Assembly: GCA_025359265.1 (NCBI GenBank)
Contig: JANYHB010000031.1
Location: 1-38,444, forward strand
From: Hyphomicrobiales bacterium
Lineage (GTDB): Bacteria > Pseudomonadota > Alphaproteobacteria > Rhizobiales > Aestuariivirgaceae
DNA length: 38,444 bases
Direction of reading: 5' to 3'
Shown in pieces: positions 1 to 7,763 of the stretch. Numbering within the stretch: the first letter of the stretch is position 1; each line of letters starts with the position of its first letter. Under the pieces are notes generated by a model, which searched no databases, had not been told where the DNA came from, and was given only the letters and a program-made list of their open reading frames with translations. Made by a program: the position numbers and the translations under genes.

Positions 1-633
1 GAGCGCGTTTTCTTTTACTGATAGTGATCCACCCACACCATAAGCGAAAATGTTTTTGGGCATGAATTGCGTTTGCCCCACTTCACCATGCATGGCGCCA
101 ATGGAGGTTGCCGAAAGCACACCCTTGTCCACCAATTTCAATGCGGCCAAGGCCTGCTCGGTGAAATAGTCATGGCGGCGGCAATCGTAAGCCAACGATG
201 CGACGGCCGAGATGGTGTTCTGGTTGCCCGTCACCGCGCCAAAGCCAGTTTCCATGCCCCAAATGGCAATCACAGGGCCAGCGGGCACACCGTAACGTTG
301 TTCGATGGAAGCAAACAAGGCTGCATTCTGTGCCTTCAGCGATCGCCCTCGCGCGACGATGGCAGATGCGCCGCGCAGGCTCATAAAGGCACCAAGGCCC
401 AAATGAAAACTTTTCTGATGGCGATCTGCGTAAATGGTCTTGGTGGCATAATGTGTGCTGGCCAAGGCCGCCAAGCCACGTGGACCTATCCCGGCGGCCT
501 TTGCTTCGGGCGCGAAGGCGGCCTTCCATGCTTCAAACCCACCGCCATCATTGCCACATTTGGCAGCCTGAGCATGGTTTGCCCCGAAGGCCAGAAAACC
601 CATCACCATTAAAGCTTTGAACAGCTGCATCAT
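1..633 (-). CDS. Lytic murein transglycosylase (MltB/SLT_2 type), 3' end cut by window edge
   Basis: This gene encodes a periplasmic enzyme that cleaves peptidoglycan glycan strands to 1,6-anhydro products. The first 211 codons are present and the rest lies beyond base 1. The N-terminus is a signal peptide ending near AQA (residues 21-23). WGMETGFG at about 125-132 holds the catalytic Glu128 of the MltB-like fold, and GQTQFMPKNIF at about 186-196 is the second hallmark of the family. Two ATGs lie in tandem at 633 and 630, behind an AGGAG at 639-643, so either could be used. The gene diverges from fpr. The family call is strong, but which MltB paralogue it is cannot be told from the N-terminal half. 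Confidence 0.9.
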   Translation of the reverse strand, partial: MMQLFKALMVMGFLAFGANHAQAAKCGNDGGGFEAWKAAFAPEAKAAGIGPRGLAALASTHYATKTIYADRHQKSFHLGLGAFMSLRGASAIVARGRSLKAQNAALFASIEQRYGVPAGPVIAIWGMETGFGAVTGNQNTISAVASLAYDCRRHDYFTEQALAALKLVDKGVLSATSIGAMHGEVGQTQFMPKNIFAYGVGGSLSVKENAL

Positions 634-747
634 TTTCTCTCCTGCCAGGAATTTCGGATTGCTTGATAACTGCACGTGTTTGCCAATTCCGTCAACGTCA
701 CGCCGGTTTGCGAAATACTTGCCATTGCGTTCTATTTTGGTTATCAA

Positions 748-767
748 TCGTTCTATATAAAGAACGA
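748..767. promoter_or_regulatory. 7-bp inverted repeat just upstream of and touching the fpr ribosome binding site
   Basis: A perfect 7-bp inverted repeat (TCGTTCT at 748-754, AGAACGA at 761-767) surrounds a 6-bp AT-rich centre. It ends inside the GAGG ribosome binding site at 766-769. It could be a repressor or activator site, or an RNA hairpin hiding the ribosome binding site. A weak promoter, TTGCCA (719-724) with TATCAA (742-747) at 17-bp spacing, would place it near the transcription start. The repeat is seen; its function is inferred. Confidence 0.4.
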
Positions 768-774
768 GGTTAGT

Positions 775-1557
775 ATGTCTATGAATTCGCATGGTTTATT
801 TGCTGAACGCGTGACAGACGTTCAGCACTATACCGACAGGCTGTTTCGTTTCCGCATCACGCGCCCGCAAAGCCTGCGCTTTCGTTCGGGCGAGTTTGTC
901 ATGCTGGGCCTGCCCTCTGACGGAAAGCCATTGATGCGCGCCTATTCCATTGCCAGCCCCAGCTGGGATGAGAGCCTGGAATTTTTTTCGATTAAAGTGC
1001 CGGGTGGGCCCCTGACGGAGAAATTGCAAAACATAAAACCCGGTGATGAAATTCTGTTGCGCCCAAAAACCACCGGCACGTTGGTGCACGATGCACTCTT
1101 GCCGGGCAAGCGCCTCTATATGATCTCCACGGGAACGGGCGTTGCGCCTTTCATTTCGATCATGCGCGACCCGGAATCTTACGACAAGTTTGAACAGCTG
1201 ATTCTCACCCACACCTGCCGCACGGCTGACGAGTTGCTCTACGGTTATGATAGTGTGGAAGCCACCAAGCAAGATCCGTTAGTGCGCGAGCTTGCCCAAA
1301 ACCGGCTTTCTCATTTTGCCTCTACCACGCGCGAAGAAAGCCACTATCGGGGCCGCATTACGGCGCTCGTTCGCGATAAGATTTTGTTTGACGCCCTGAA
1401 TTTGCAATTTTTTAATCCTGAGGAAGATCGCATAATGCTTTGCGGTTCCATGGCGATGATCAAAGATATGAAAAATCTTATTGAGCCCGTCGGTTTCAGC
1501 GAAGGCTCTCATCAAAGTCCTGGAACGTTTGTGGTGGAACGGGCGTTTGTGGGTTAA
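775..1557 (+). CDS. fpr: Ferredoxin--NADP(+) reductase
   Basis: This enzyme moves electrons between NADPH and ferredoxin or flavodoxin in the cytoplasm, supporting Fe-S assembly and oxidative-stress defence. It is 260 residues, the normal size for bacterial Fpr. RAYSIAS at about 55-61 is the FAD-binding motif, GTGVAPF at about 120-126 is the NADP-binding loop, and the chain ends in VERAFVG, the C-terminal form of the bacterial subclass. An in-frame ATG at 676 would add 33 residues unlike Fpr. The ATG at 775 has GAGG five bases upstream and gives the expected N-terminus, so I chose it. The gene is probably monocistronic and diverges from the transglycosylase. Confidence 0.93.
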   Translation: MSMNSHGLFAERVTDVQHYTDRLFRFRITRPQSLRFRSGEFVMLGLPSDGKPLMRAYSIASPSWDESLEFFSIKVPGGPLTEKLQNIKPGDEILLRPKTTGTLVHDALLPGKRLYMISTGTGVAPFISIMRDPESYDKFEQLILTHTCRTADELLYGYDSVEATKQDPLVRELAQNRLSHFASTTREESHYRGRITALVRDKILFDALNLQFFNPEEDRIMLCGSMAMIKDMKNLIEPVGFSEGSHQSPGTFVVERAFVG

Positions 1558-1624
1558 TCCGCCGCTGCCATCACCCTGTCATAATGGTGGCTAGACTCTA
1601 AGGCACTCAATAGACTAGAGGTTT

Positions 1625-2254
1625 ATGATGGAGCATAGCAAAATCCGAGCAATGGCCAACATTCTGCGCGAGGCTGGTTTGGGCCTGGTTTCGGTGCGCA
1701 TGTCCAAAGTGGCGTTCCATTTGGACTATTTAATCTTCCCGCCGGTGATTGTATTTTGCCTTTATTCTGCACTGGGCAAGTTAAGCCTGGTGGTAATGGT
1801 GGGTTTATTCATCCTTGGGCTGATCATTTGGACGTTGGCAGAATATCTGCTCCATCGGTTTGTGCTTCACGCATGGCCCTATTTTGCCAAATTCCACCAA
1901 GCCCATCATGATGAACCGCGCGCCATGGTTGCTTCTCCCACCCTGTTTTCGCTGGCTGTGTTTGCCACAATTGGCTTGGTGCCGGCGGTTTTGCTGTTGG
2001 GCTTTTGGCCCGCTTTGCCTTGCTTTGCCGGATTTTTATTGGGCTATGTCGCTTTTGCAGCCGTTCACGAGACGGTTCATCATTCGGCAAGCCAACACGC
2101 GCTTCTGCGCCACTTCAAGCGCCTGCATGCACGCCACCATCATGGATCAGAAGATCTCAATTTCGGTGTGTTGACCAGTTTTTGGGACAGGGTGTTTGGA
2201 ACTTATGAGCGGCCCACGCGCAGCAGGATCAGGGGTTTGCGCCCTGCCCGCTAG
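1625..2254 (+). CDS. Fatty acid hydroxylase / sterol desaturase superfamily membrane protein
   Basis: This is an integral membrane di-iron enzyme of the fatty acid hydroxylase superfamily. Four histidine clusters are visible: HRFVLH (77-82), HQAHH (91-95), HETVHH (148-153) and HARHHH (168-173), separated by hydrophobic segments near 36-74 and 105-147. This is the histidine layout of small family members that hydroxylate fatty acyl chains, sterol-like lipids or carotenoids. The substrate is not predictable from sequence. Tandem ATGs at 1625 and 1628 follow GAGG (1618-1621), and 1628 has the better spacing. Its 3' end overlaps the convergent iGluR-like gene by 26 bases. Sixty-seven bases separate it from fpr, so an electron-supply link is possible but unproven. 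Confidence 0.82.
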   Translation: MMEHSKIRAMANILREAGLGLVSVRMSKVAFHLDYLIFPPVIVFCLYSALGKLSLVVMVGLFILGLIIWTLAEYLLHRFVLHAWPYFAKFHQAHHDEPRAMVASPTLFSLAVFATIGLVPAVLLLGFWPALPCFAGFLLGYVAFAAVHETVHHSASQHALLRHFKRLHARHHHGSEDLNFGVLTSFWDRVFGTYERPTRSRIRGLRPAR

Positions 2255-3353
2255 CAAACCATTTTGAATAAAGCGCGTCATAAGTGCCGGTTTCACGCAG
2301 CTTAAGCAAAGCTTCATTCACCGGTTTGCGAAGATTGGATCCTTGCGGAAACAAAATGCCGTAGCTTTCTCTCTTCAACAAGCTGCCCACCAGGTGCACT
2401 TTGCCCTGGCCCTTGCTGGCAGCATAATACATCAGCACCGGCGCATCAAAAATTACCGCATCAACTTGTTTTGCATCAAGCGCTGCCAATGCATCATCTA
2501 TTTTATCAAAGCCAATGACATTGGCGCCTAGGCTTTTAGTGAAGGCTTCAGCTGTGCTGCCATTGGTGGTGCCAACCTTGCGGTTTGCCAAATCTTCTGG
2601 CCCGTTAATATCACTCTTTAATTGTTGCACGGTGAGTGAGGTGGTTATAGTGGCTGTGAAATAACTGGTAAAAAACAAGCTGCCCAGCACCAGCAGAGTT
2701 GCCAGAACACGGCCCACACCCGAATAAAGCGGATCAGGTTGCTGGCCTGCTGCGGCACCTGTTGCCCAATACATCGCGTGAAATATTCCAGGAAAGTATT
2801 TTTCAGGAAACAGATGGTTTTCTTTGGTTCGCTCCACATACCAGCCAATGTGCGCCGGGATGATAACGAGTGCCGCAAGCATTGCCAAAACAAACAATGT
2901 GCTATTGCTGGTGAGCAAAGGCCAGATTTGATGGAAAAATGAGGGCGCATTCCCAACTTCGCTGCGCGTTAGAATTTGCAAGCCCGATTCAAACATGGGC
3001 TGGGAGAAATCAAACTTTTCTTCGCGTTCGGCAGTGATTGAAATCGCCGCTATGGCAACGTCTGCTTCGCTGGCCGACATGCCACTCAGAATTTCTTTTA
3101 TGTTCGGCTTTTCCACAAAGTGAAACGGCTTATCCAGTTCTTTGGCGATTGCGGCCCACAGCTCAACCGAAAATCCTTTATAGCTTTCGCCCTCTTTAAT
3201 TACGAAAGGCGAAATCTGCCGCGTGATGACTCGCAGTTCACCATTTGCTGTGACCGCATCTGAGCCATTGGTTTGTGCGTGGGCAGCGCAAAGCAAAACC
3301 AGCCACATCATTGCAGCTGCCATCGTTCTGGCACCCAGCTTCAATCTGTCCAT
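2229..3353 (-). CDS. Ionotropic-glutamate-receptor-like protein (split amino-acid-binding domain plus ion-channel domain)
   Basis: The architecture is that of prokaryotic ionotropic glutamate receptors. Residue numbers here count from the ATG. A signal peptide ends near 27. The first lobe of a bacterial solute-binding domain (about 38-138) is interrupted by a membrane segment (about 152-172), a re-entrant pore segment (about 188-208) and a second membrane helix (about 212-242). The second lobe follows (about 250-370). Amino-acid ligand residues look intact: Arg in [14 protein letters not shown] and Asp in DAVIFDAP. The membrane helix ends [16 protein letters not shown], resembling the receptor gating helix. 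The pore reads [11 protein letters not shown] where GluR0 has the K+ filter TVGYGD. ATG at 3353 has GGGG eight bases upstream; a TTG at 3371 is possible. It could be an inactive-pore sensor. Confidence 0.82.
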   Translation of the reverse strand: MDRLKLGARTMAAAMMWLVLLCAAHAQTNGSDAVTANGELRVITRQISPFVIKEGESYKGFSVELWAAIAKELDKPFHFVEKPNIKEILSGMSASEADVAIAAISITAEREEKFDFSQPMFESGLQILTRSEVGNAPSFFHQIWPLLTSNSTLFVLAMLAALVIIPAHIGWYVERTKENHLFPEKYFPGIFHAMYWATGAAAGQQPDPLYSGVGRVLATLLVLGSLFFTSYFTATITTSLTVQQLKSDINGPEDLANRKVGTTNGSTAEAFTKSLGANVIGFDKIDDALAALDAKQVDAVIFDAPVLMYYAASKGQGKVHLVGSLLKRESYGILFPQGSNLRKPVNEALLKLRETGTYDALYSKWFASGQGANP

Positions 3354-3422
3354 CGCATTGCCCCAATTCAAATGACGCGCGTGTATAGCTTGGCGGCTAC
3401 TGCTCTGCCACTTGAATTTTCG

Positions 3423-4571
3423 TTACAGCAACTTGCGCCCGGCCAAATTACGCATCAAATCGGCAATTCCGAAGTGCCAAGCTTGCGCCTGCGCACAATG
3501 AACCACGCGGTTGCGCAACGTACCCAACAGTGGTGTGGCAATCTCAACCACATCGCCAATATGGTGGGTGAAACCTTTGCCCTCAACACCGCGATCATCC
3601 ACCGGCGCGAACATGGTGCCAAGATAGACAACTAATCCATCCGGGTACTGATGATTTTCGTTAATGGCATGGGCCACGATTTCGGTGGGGTCACGCGCAA
3701 TCTTCGCCATGTTGGAATGGCCCTGCATCACAAAGCCGTCCAGCCCGGTTACTTTCATGGCCAATTCGGCGCGGCGCACATCATCCAGAGCGAACCCGCT
3801 ATCGAAGAATCTGATGAACGGGCCAAGCGAGGCTGAGGCGTTATTGTCTTTGGCCTTGCCCAGCAACAGCGCCGAGCGGCCTTCGAAATCCCGCAGGTTC
3901 ACATCATTGCCCAATGTGGCCCCAATAATTTCACCGCGCGAATTCACCACCATCGCAATCTCAGGCTCGGGATTATTCCAGATGGATTTGGGGTGAATGC
4001 CCACATCCATGTTATGGCCAACTGACGCCAGAACCGGCGCTTTGGTGAAGATTTCCGCATCCGGCCCAATGCCCACTTCGAGATATTGGCTCCAAGCACC
4101 GGCTTGCACCAGCGCCGTTTTAAGTTCCATCGCGGCTGGGGAGCCGGGCTTGATGGCGTGCAAATCCCCGCCCACCAATTCAATGATCTTGGCGCGCACG
4201 ACTGCTGCCGCTGCAGCTTCACCGCGAGCTTTTTCTTCAATCACCCGCTCAATCATCGACACCGGAAAGGTGACACCCGCCGCCTTCACCGCCTGCAAAT
4301 CGATGGGCGAAAGCACATGGGGCTTTGTGGCATTGTGTTTATCTGGAGCGGCATTGCTCAATATGTCAGCCACTTTACCAATCACTTTGCCTTCAGCGGC
4401 GGCTAACGCTGACGCGGGATTTTTCATCTCACACAAATCACGCATGGTGGGGAAGATGGCGGTGATGTCGCAGAGCGCTTCGCCCTCCACACGCACCACG
4501 GCAGGGCCAATATCTGGAAGCCAAACACGGCCAGCCAGTGCGCCAGAAGGGGGCAGATCAGAATGCGGCAT
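3423..4571 (-). CDS. Fumarylacetoacetate hydrolase family protein
   Basis: This 382-residue cytoplasmic enzyme belongs to the FAH superfamily, whose members hydrolyse or decarboxylate beta-diketo acids or dehydrate sugar acids with a bound Mg2+ or Mn2+. Family features are in the middle: HNMDVGIHPKSIWNNPEPEI carries the acidic metal ligands, followed by GNDVNLRDFEGRS. The product is longer than catechol-pathway FAH hydrolases, and the substrate is unknown. The reading frame is open up to 4796, but that extension overlaps the divergent gene and does not resemble the family. The ATG at 4571 has AGGAG at good distance, so I chose it. It diverges from the small exported protein over a 127-bp promoter region and ends 69 bases upstream of the iGluR-like gene. 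Confidence 0.85.
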   Translation of the reverse strand: MPHSDLPPSGALAGRVWLPDIGPAVVRVEGEALCDITAIFPTMRDLCEMKNPASALAAAEGKVIGKVADILSNAAPDKHNATKPHVLSPIDLQAVKAAGVTFPVSMIERVIEEKARGEAAAAAVVRAKIIELVGGDLHAIKPGSPAAMELKTALVQAGAWSQYLEVGIGPDAEIFTKAPVLASVGHNMDVGIHPKSIWNNPEPEIAMVVNSRGEIIGATLGNDVNLRDFEGRSALLLGKAKDNNASASLGPFIRFFDSGFALDDVRRAELAMKVTGLDGFVMQGHSNMAKIARDPTEIVAHAINENHQYPDGLVVYLGTMFAPVDDRGVEGKGFTHHIGDVVEIATPLLGTLRNRVVHCAQAQAWHFGIADLMRNLAGRKLL

Positions 4572-4698
4572 GGGGGACTCCTTTTTGCAGACAAGATGGA
4601 TGACCTTGCCTGGTTGCGCAACCCATGGCGTGCTGATGCGTGAAGCGAGACCAGCTTTGGACAATTCTGGCATCACGGGGGCATAAAGGAGAATTGCT

Positions 4699-5169
4699 AT
4701 GGCTAAATACGCCGCGCCTTTTGCCGCCGTCTTTCTGGCCGCGATTTTAAGCTTTGCCGCACCTTCACTTGCTGATGACAAGCCGCCTGTGCCCATGCCT
4801 GATGATGCCGCAGAGGTGGCTTATGATGGGGACGCGGGCACGCTGGCTTATTCCAGCACCAAGCCGGTGAAGGCCGGTGCCGAATTTTATCGCGCGCTGG
4901 CCAAGAAAAATGGCTGGAAGGAAATTCCCTCCGTCATCAATAAAGACAATATGTCGGTTCTCACGTTCGTGGTCGGCGACAATGATGTGGGTTTCACCAT
5001 CATGGCGCTTGGCGACAAAACCCAAGTGGAAGCCCAAGGCACGATTTTGGAATCCAAAGGCAGCACCGGTGAACAAGCCAAGGCGTGGAAGCAGTTTCTC
5101 CAAATGGGTGGCAGAATTTCCATAGCTTGGGCCGCTGCCCAACATGGACCAAAACCTGAACAGGACTAA
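4699..5169 (+). CDS. Small exported protein of unknown function
   Basis: I do not recognise this 156-residue protein. It begins with a clear signal peptide (hydrophobic residues about 5-22, cleavage likely after LADD-adjacent Ala at about 25), so it should be periplasmic. The mature part is soluble and mixed alpha/beta, with a segment GAEFYRALAKKNGWKEIP and a beta-rich middle around VLTFVVGDNDVGFTIMALGDK. That order (helix, then strands, with a signal peptide) recalls small periplasmic folds but gives no function. It has one clear start, with AAAGGAG nine bases upstream of the ATG. It lies alone between the FAH-family gene (divergent) and the AAA ATPase gene (convergent). No cysteine, metal or catalytic motif stands out. 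Confidence 0.7.
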   Translation: MAKYAAPFAAVFLAAILSFAAPSLADDKPPVPMPDDAAEVAYDGDAGTLAYSSTKPVKAGAEFYRALAKKNGWKEIPSVINKDNMSVLTFVVGDNDVGFTIMALGDKTQVEAQGTILESKGSTGEQAKAWKQFLQMGGRISIAWAAAQHGPKPEQD

Positions 5170-5320
5170 CCTATAATCGGGGGCATATCGGGGAGCAAGT
5201 CAGAACGCACACTTTTTTCTCACGATATAAATGAGAAGTGCAGTGAATATTTGTCCATCCACATAACGCAGCCATTCCGTCGAACTCGTCGTTCAACCTC
5301 TCGTAACAGAGATGTCTGCG
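5170..5320. other. Intergenic region between two convergent genes; imperfect hairpin, no clear terminator
   Basis: This 151-base gap separates the exported-protein gene from the convergent ATPase gene. It contains CACTT-TTTT-CTCA (5210-5222) facing TGAGAAGTG (5232-5240), a hairpin with a 4-base bulge. The T-run sits within the left arm rather than after the stem, so it does not fit a standard intrinsic terminator on either strand. I see no RNA gene or further ORF. Confidence 0.4.
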
Positions 5321-6784
5321 CTAGCTTCTCTTCACTCCAAACATGCCAGTGCTCACCTTCTTGATAAAAAGATTGGCCAGCGCGTCCAGCACGTTGTCAT
5401 TGGTGAATTGCGGCCTGGTGCCTTCAAATTTGCAGGAGGCCAGAACTTGCTCGACGATGAATTTGGGTTGGAAATAGGCCAAGGGCGCGTTGGCGGCGCG
5501 GATGGCATGCAGCACCTGGCCATAGGTGATGTCGGTTAATTCCAGGCCCGCTTTTTTTGCGATACCATCAAATACCTTGCGGTAAACCTCAGCTGATGGT
5601 TCCACCGTTTCAAGCTTATAGGCGATACGGCGTTGGAAAGCGGGGTCCATCAAATCATCAGGGTGCATGTTGGTGGAGAAAATCACGATCTCATCAAAGG
5701 GAATGCGCACACTTTTGCCCGTGTGCAGGGTGAGATAGTCTACCTTGCTGTTCAATGGCACAATCCAACGGTTCAGAATATCTTCCGGCTTGGCGCGTTG
5801 GCGGCCGAAATCGTCAATCAGAAACGTGCCGTTCAAGGCTTTGATGTGAAGCGGGGCTTCATAGAATTTCGCCACAGAATTATATTTCAAGTCTAACATT
5901 TCGATGGTGAGTTCACCGCCGGTGATCACCATCGGGCGGTAGCAGGCCACCCAGCGCGTATCAATGCGGGCGCGCCTGAGGCCTAATCCGGTTGCGGTTG
6001 GCTCTGGCGCTTCTTCCACCTTTTGGTGCACCGTGGGATCATAAACCTTCATGATTTCGCCATCGATATCCACGCAATAAGGCACGTAAATAACGTTCTG
6101 GAAAATCTTGCCGACAATTTCGGCAACGGTGGTTTTGCCGTTGCCGGCGGGCCCATAAATCAAAATGGCATTGCCCGAATTAACGGCGGGCCCAAGGCGG
6201 CTGACAAAGCGTTCCGTCATCACCAATCCGCCAAAAGCTTCGTCCAATTGCTGGCGCGTCACATGTTCGTTGGTAACCCGCTGGCTGGCAATGCGCTCCT
6301 GATAGTCTTTCAGCGAAACCGGAGCCGGGCCAAAATACTGGCAGCGCTTCATGGCATCCAAGGCCCAATCGCGGCCCGCCTTGGTGAGCGTCAAACGCTG
6401 CTCGCCGATTGACCCGCCTGAGGCCGATGATGCGAGCGCTTCCACCAATTTCCGCTCTTTCGCGTCGACCATGAGTTGATTGACAATGCTGCTGGGCAAT
6501 TTAAGCGCATCGCAAATCTGCGAGGCGGTTTCGAGGTTCTCCGAATACATGCCCTTAATTGCAAGTTCGAGAAGCGACGCTGGATCAACCCCGGTTTCAG
6601 CGATTGACACCGGCGATTGCGGCGAATTTTTCAATACACGTTCGATTTGTTCGTTGGTGAGGATGCCGAGCGCCACGATGCTGTCTCCCAGGCGGCCACC
6701 GTTGGCAAACTGATGCTCTGCGGCACGGTTGATATCTTCAGCTGTGGCCAGGCCTTTTGCCACCAAGATATTACCGATTTTCAT
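5321..6784 (-). CDS. MshEN-like N-terminal domain fused to AAA ATPase
   Basis: This is a 487-residue cytoplasmic ATPase. Residues 1-52 look like a single short MshEN/GspE N-terminal module (GGRLGDSIVALGILTNEQIE, 29-48); in other proteins such RLG-x-L-x-x-x-G-x-L-T repeats can bind cyclic di-GMP. A helical region follows (60-190), then an AAA core: Walker A GPAGNGKTT (211-219), Walker B FLIDDFG (321-327), STNMHPDDL (370-378) and arginines in FQRR (383-386). A winged-helix-like tail ends the chain. It lacks the GspE/PilB secretion-ATPase motifs, so it is not a pilus motor. The AAA part resembles predicted chaperone-type ATPases. The single ATG start gives a normal-looking N-terminus. The partner and function are unknown. 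Confidence 0.75.
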   Translation of the reverse strand: MKIGNILVAKGLATAEDINRAAEHQFANGGRLGDSIVALGILTNEQIERVLKNSPQSPVSIAETGVDPASLLELAIKGMYSENLETASQICDALKLPSSIVNQLMVDAKERKLVEALASSASGGSIGEQRLTLTKAGRDWALDAMKRCQYFGPAPVSLKDYQERIASQRVTNEHVTRQQLDEAFGGLVMTERFVSRLGPAVNSGNAILIYGPAGNGKTTVAEIVGKIFQNVIYVPYCVDIDGEIMKVYDPTVHQKVEEAPEPTATGLGLRRARIDTRWVACYRPMVITGGELTIEMLDLKYNSVAKFYEAPLHIKALNGTFLIDDFGRQRAKPEDILNRWIVPLNSKVDYLTLHTGKSVRIPFDEIVIFSTNMHPDDLMDPAFQRRIAYKLETVEPSAEVYRKVFDGIAKKAGLELTDITYGQVLHAIRAANAPLAYFQPKFIVEQVLASCKFEGTRPQFTNDNVLDALANLFIKKVSTGMFGVKRS

Positions 6785-6880
6785 GAATTAACCCCCAGCA
6801 CCAAAGCCCCATAATGGTGATGGTTATGGATGAGAACCTATTAGTTGTGGGTTAAGGGAATACCTTAATAATTTGCATAT

Positions 6881-7759
6881 TCACATGTGCGGCGGCGCAA
6901 ATCCGGCGATTGCGCAGGCGGCTTTTAAGGTGTTTTGCAGCAGACAGGCGATGGTCATCGGCCCCACGCCACCTGGCACAGGGGTGATGGCCCCTGCAAC
7001 TTTTTCGCACGATGCAAAATCACAATCGCCCACCAGAAGGCTTTTGCCGTTTCGCTCAATGCGGTTGATGCCCACGTCGATAACGGTGGCCCCGGGCTTT
7101 AACCAGTCACCCTTCACCATTTCGGGCCGACCCACTGCGGCGATCACCAGATCAGCACGCCTCGTTATGGCAGGCAGGTCTTGGGATTTGGAATGCGCAA
7201 TGGTGACGGTGCAGTTTTCGGCCAGCAACAACTGCGCCACAGGCTTGCCCACGATGTTGGAGCGCCCAATCACCACGGCATTAAGGCCCGTGAGATCACC
7301 CAGCGTGTTCTTAGCCAGCATCACGCAGCCTACTGGCGTGCAGGCCGTGAGCGCCTCCTGCCCGGTGGAGAGGCGCCCCACATTCACCACGTGAAAGCCA
7401 TCCACATCCTTGGCGGGATCTAGCGCGTTCAGCACCTTGGCCGCGTCGATGTGTTGGGGCAGTGGCATTTGCACCAATATTCCGTGGACGGATGAATCAG
7501 CGTTGAGCTTTTTCACCAGCGCCAGCAAAGCCTGTTCTGATGTATCGGCCGGGAGTTTGTGTTCCCACGAATTCATGCCCACTTCCAACGTCTGCTTGGC
7601 TTTGTTGGCCACATAGACGCGTGATGCCGGGTCATCCCCCACCAGCACCACGGCCAGGCCGGGCGTGAGGTTATGTTTGGCTTTGACCTCACTCACCGCT
7701 TTTGCGATGCGGGTGCGGAGGCCCGCGGCGAAGGCTTTGCCATCAATCAGTTTGGCCAT
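6881..7759 (-). CDS. folD: Bifunctional methylenetetrahydrofolate dehydrogenase / methenyltetrahydrofolate cyclohydrolase
   Basis: FolD interconverts 5,10-methylene-, 5,10-methenyl- and 10-formyl-tetrahydrofolate in the cytoplasm. The 292-residue length is typical. YVANKAK (49-55) carries the catalytic Tyr49 and Lys53. [11 protein letters not shown] (91-101) and GRSNIVGKP (165-173) are the two family signatures, the second in the NADP-binding half. The frame stays open to 7795, but the ATG at 7759 gives the standard [11 protein letters not shown] start and lies 4 bases after the fhs stop, which fits an fhs-folD operon. The pair can convert formate to methylene-THF. No odd features. Confidence 0.97.
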   Translation of the reverse strand: MAKLIDGKAFAAGLRTRIAKAVSEVKAKHNLTPGLAVVLVGDDPASRVYVANKAKQTLEVGMNSWEHKLPADTSEQALLALVKKLNADSSVHGILVQMPLPQHIDAAKVLNALDPAKDVDGFHVVNVGRLSTGQEALTACTPVGCVMLAKNTLGDLTGLNAVVIGRSNIVGKPVAQLLLAENCTVTIAHSKSQDLPAITRRADLVIAAVGRPEMVKGDWLKPGATVIDVGINRIERNGKSLLVGDCDFASCEKVAGAITPVPGGVGPMTIACLLQNTLKAACAIAGFAPPHM

Positions 7760-7763
7760 GCGA

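Noticed and set aside
67-612. 181-codon plus-strand ORF at the left edge
   Set aside because: The minus strand encodes a lytic transglycosylase with signal peptide and catalytic motifs across the whole stretch.
676-774. 33-codon N-terminal extension of fpr
   Set aside because: It is unlike Fpr, and the ATG at 775 has a good ribosome binding site.
4572-4796. N-terminal extension of the FAH-family gene
   Set aside because: It overlaps the divergent exported-protein gene, and the internal ATG at 4571 has a strong ribosome binding site and family-like start.
5210-5240. Hairpin as terminator of the ATPase or exported-protein gene
   Set aside because: The T-run is inside the left arm rather than after the stem on either strand.
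5321-6784. GspE/PilB type IV pilus or secretion ATPase
   Set aside because: Only the N-terminal module resembles MshEN; the ATPase core has AAA features and lacks the secretion-motor Asp and His boxes.
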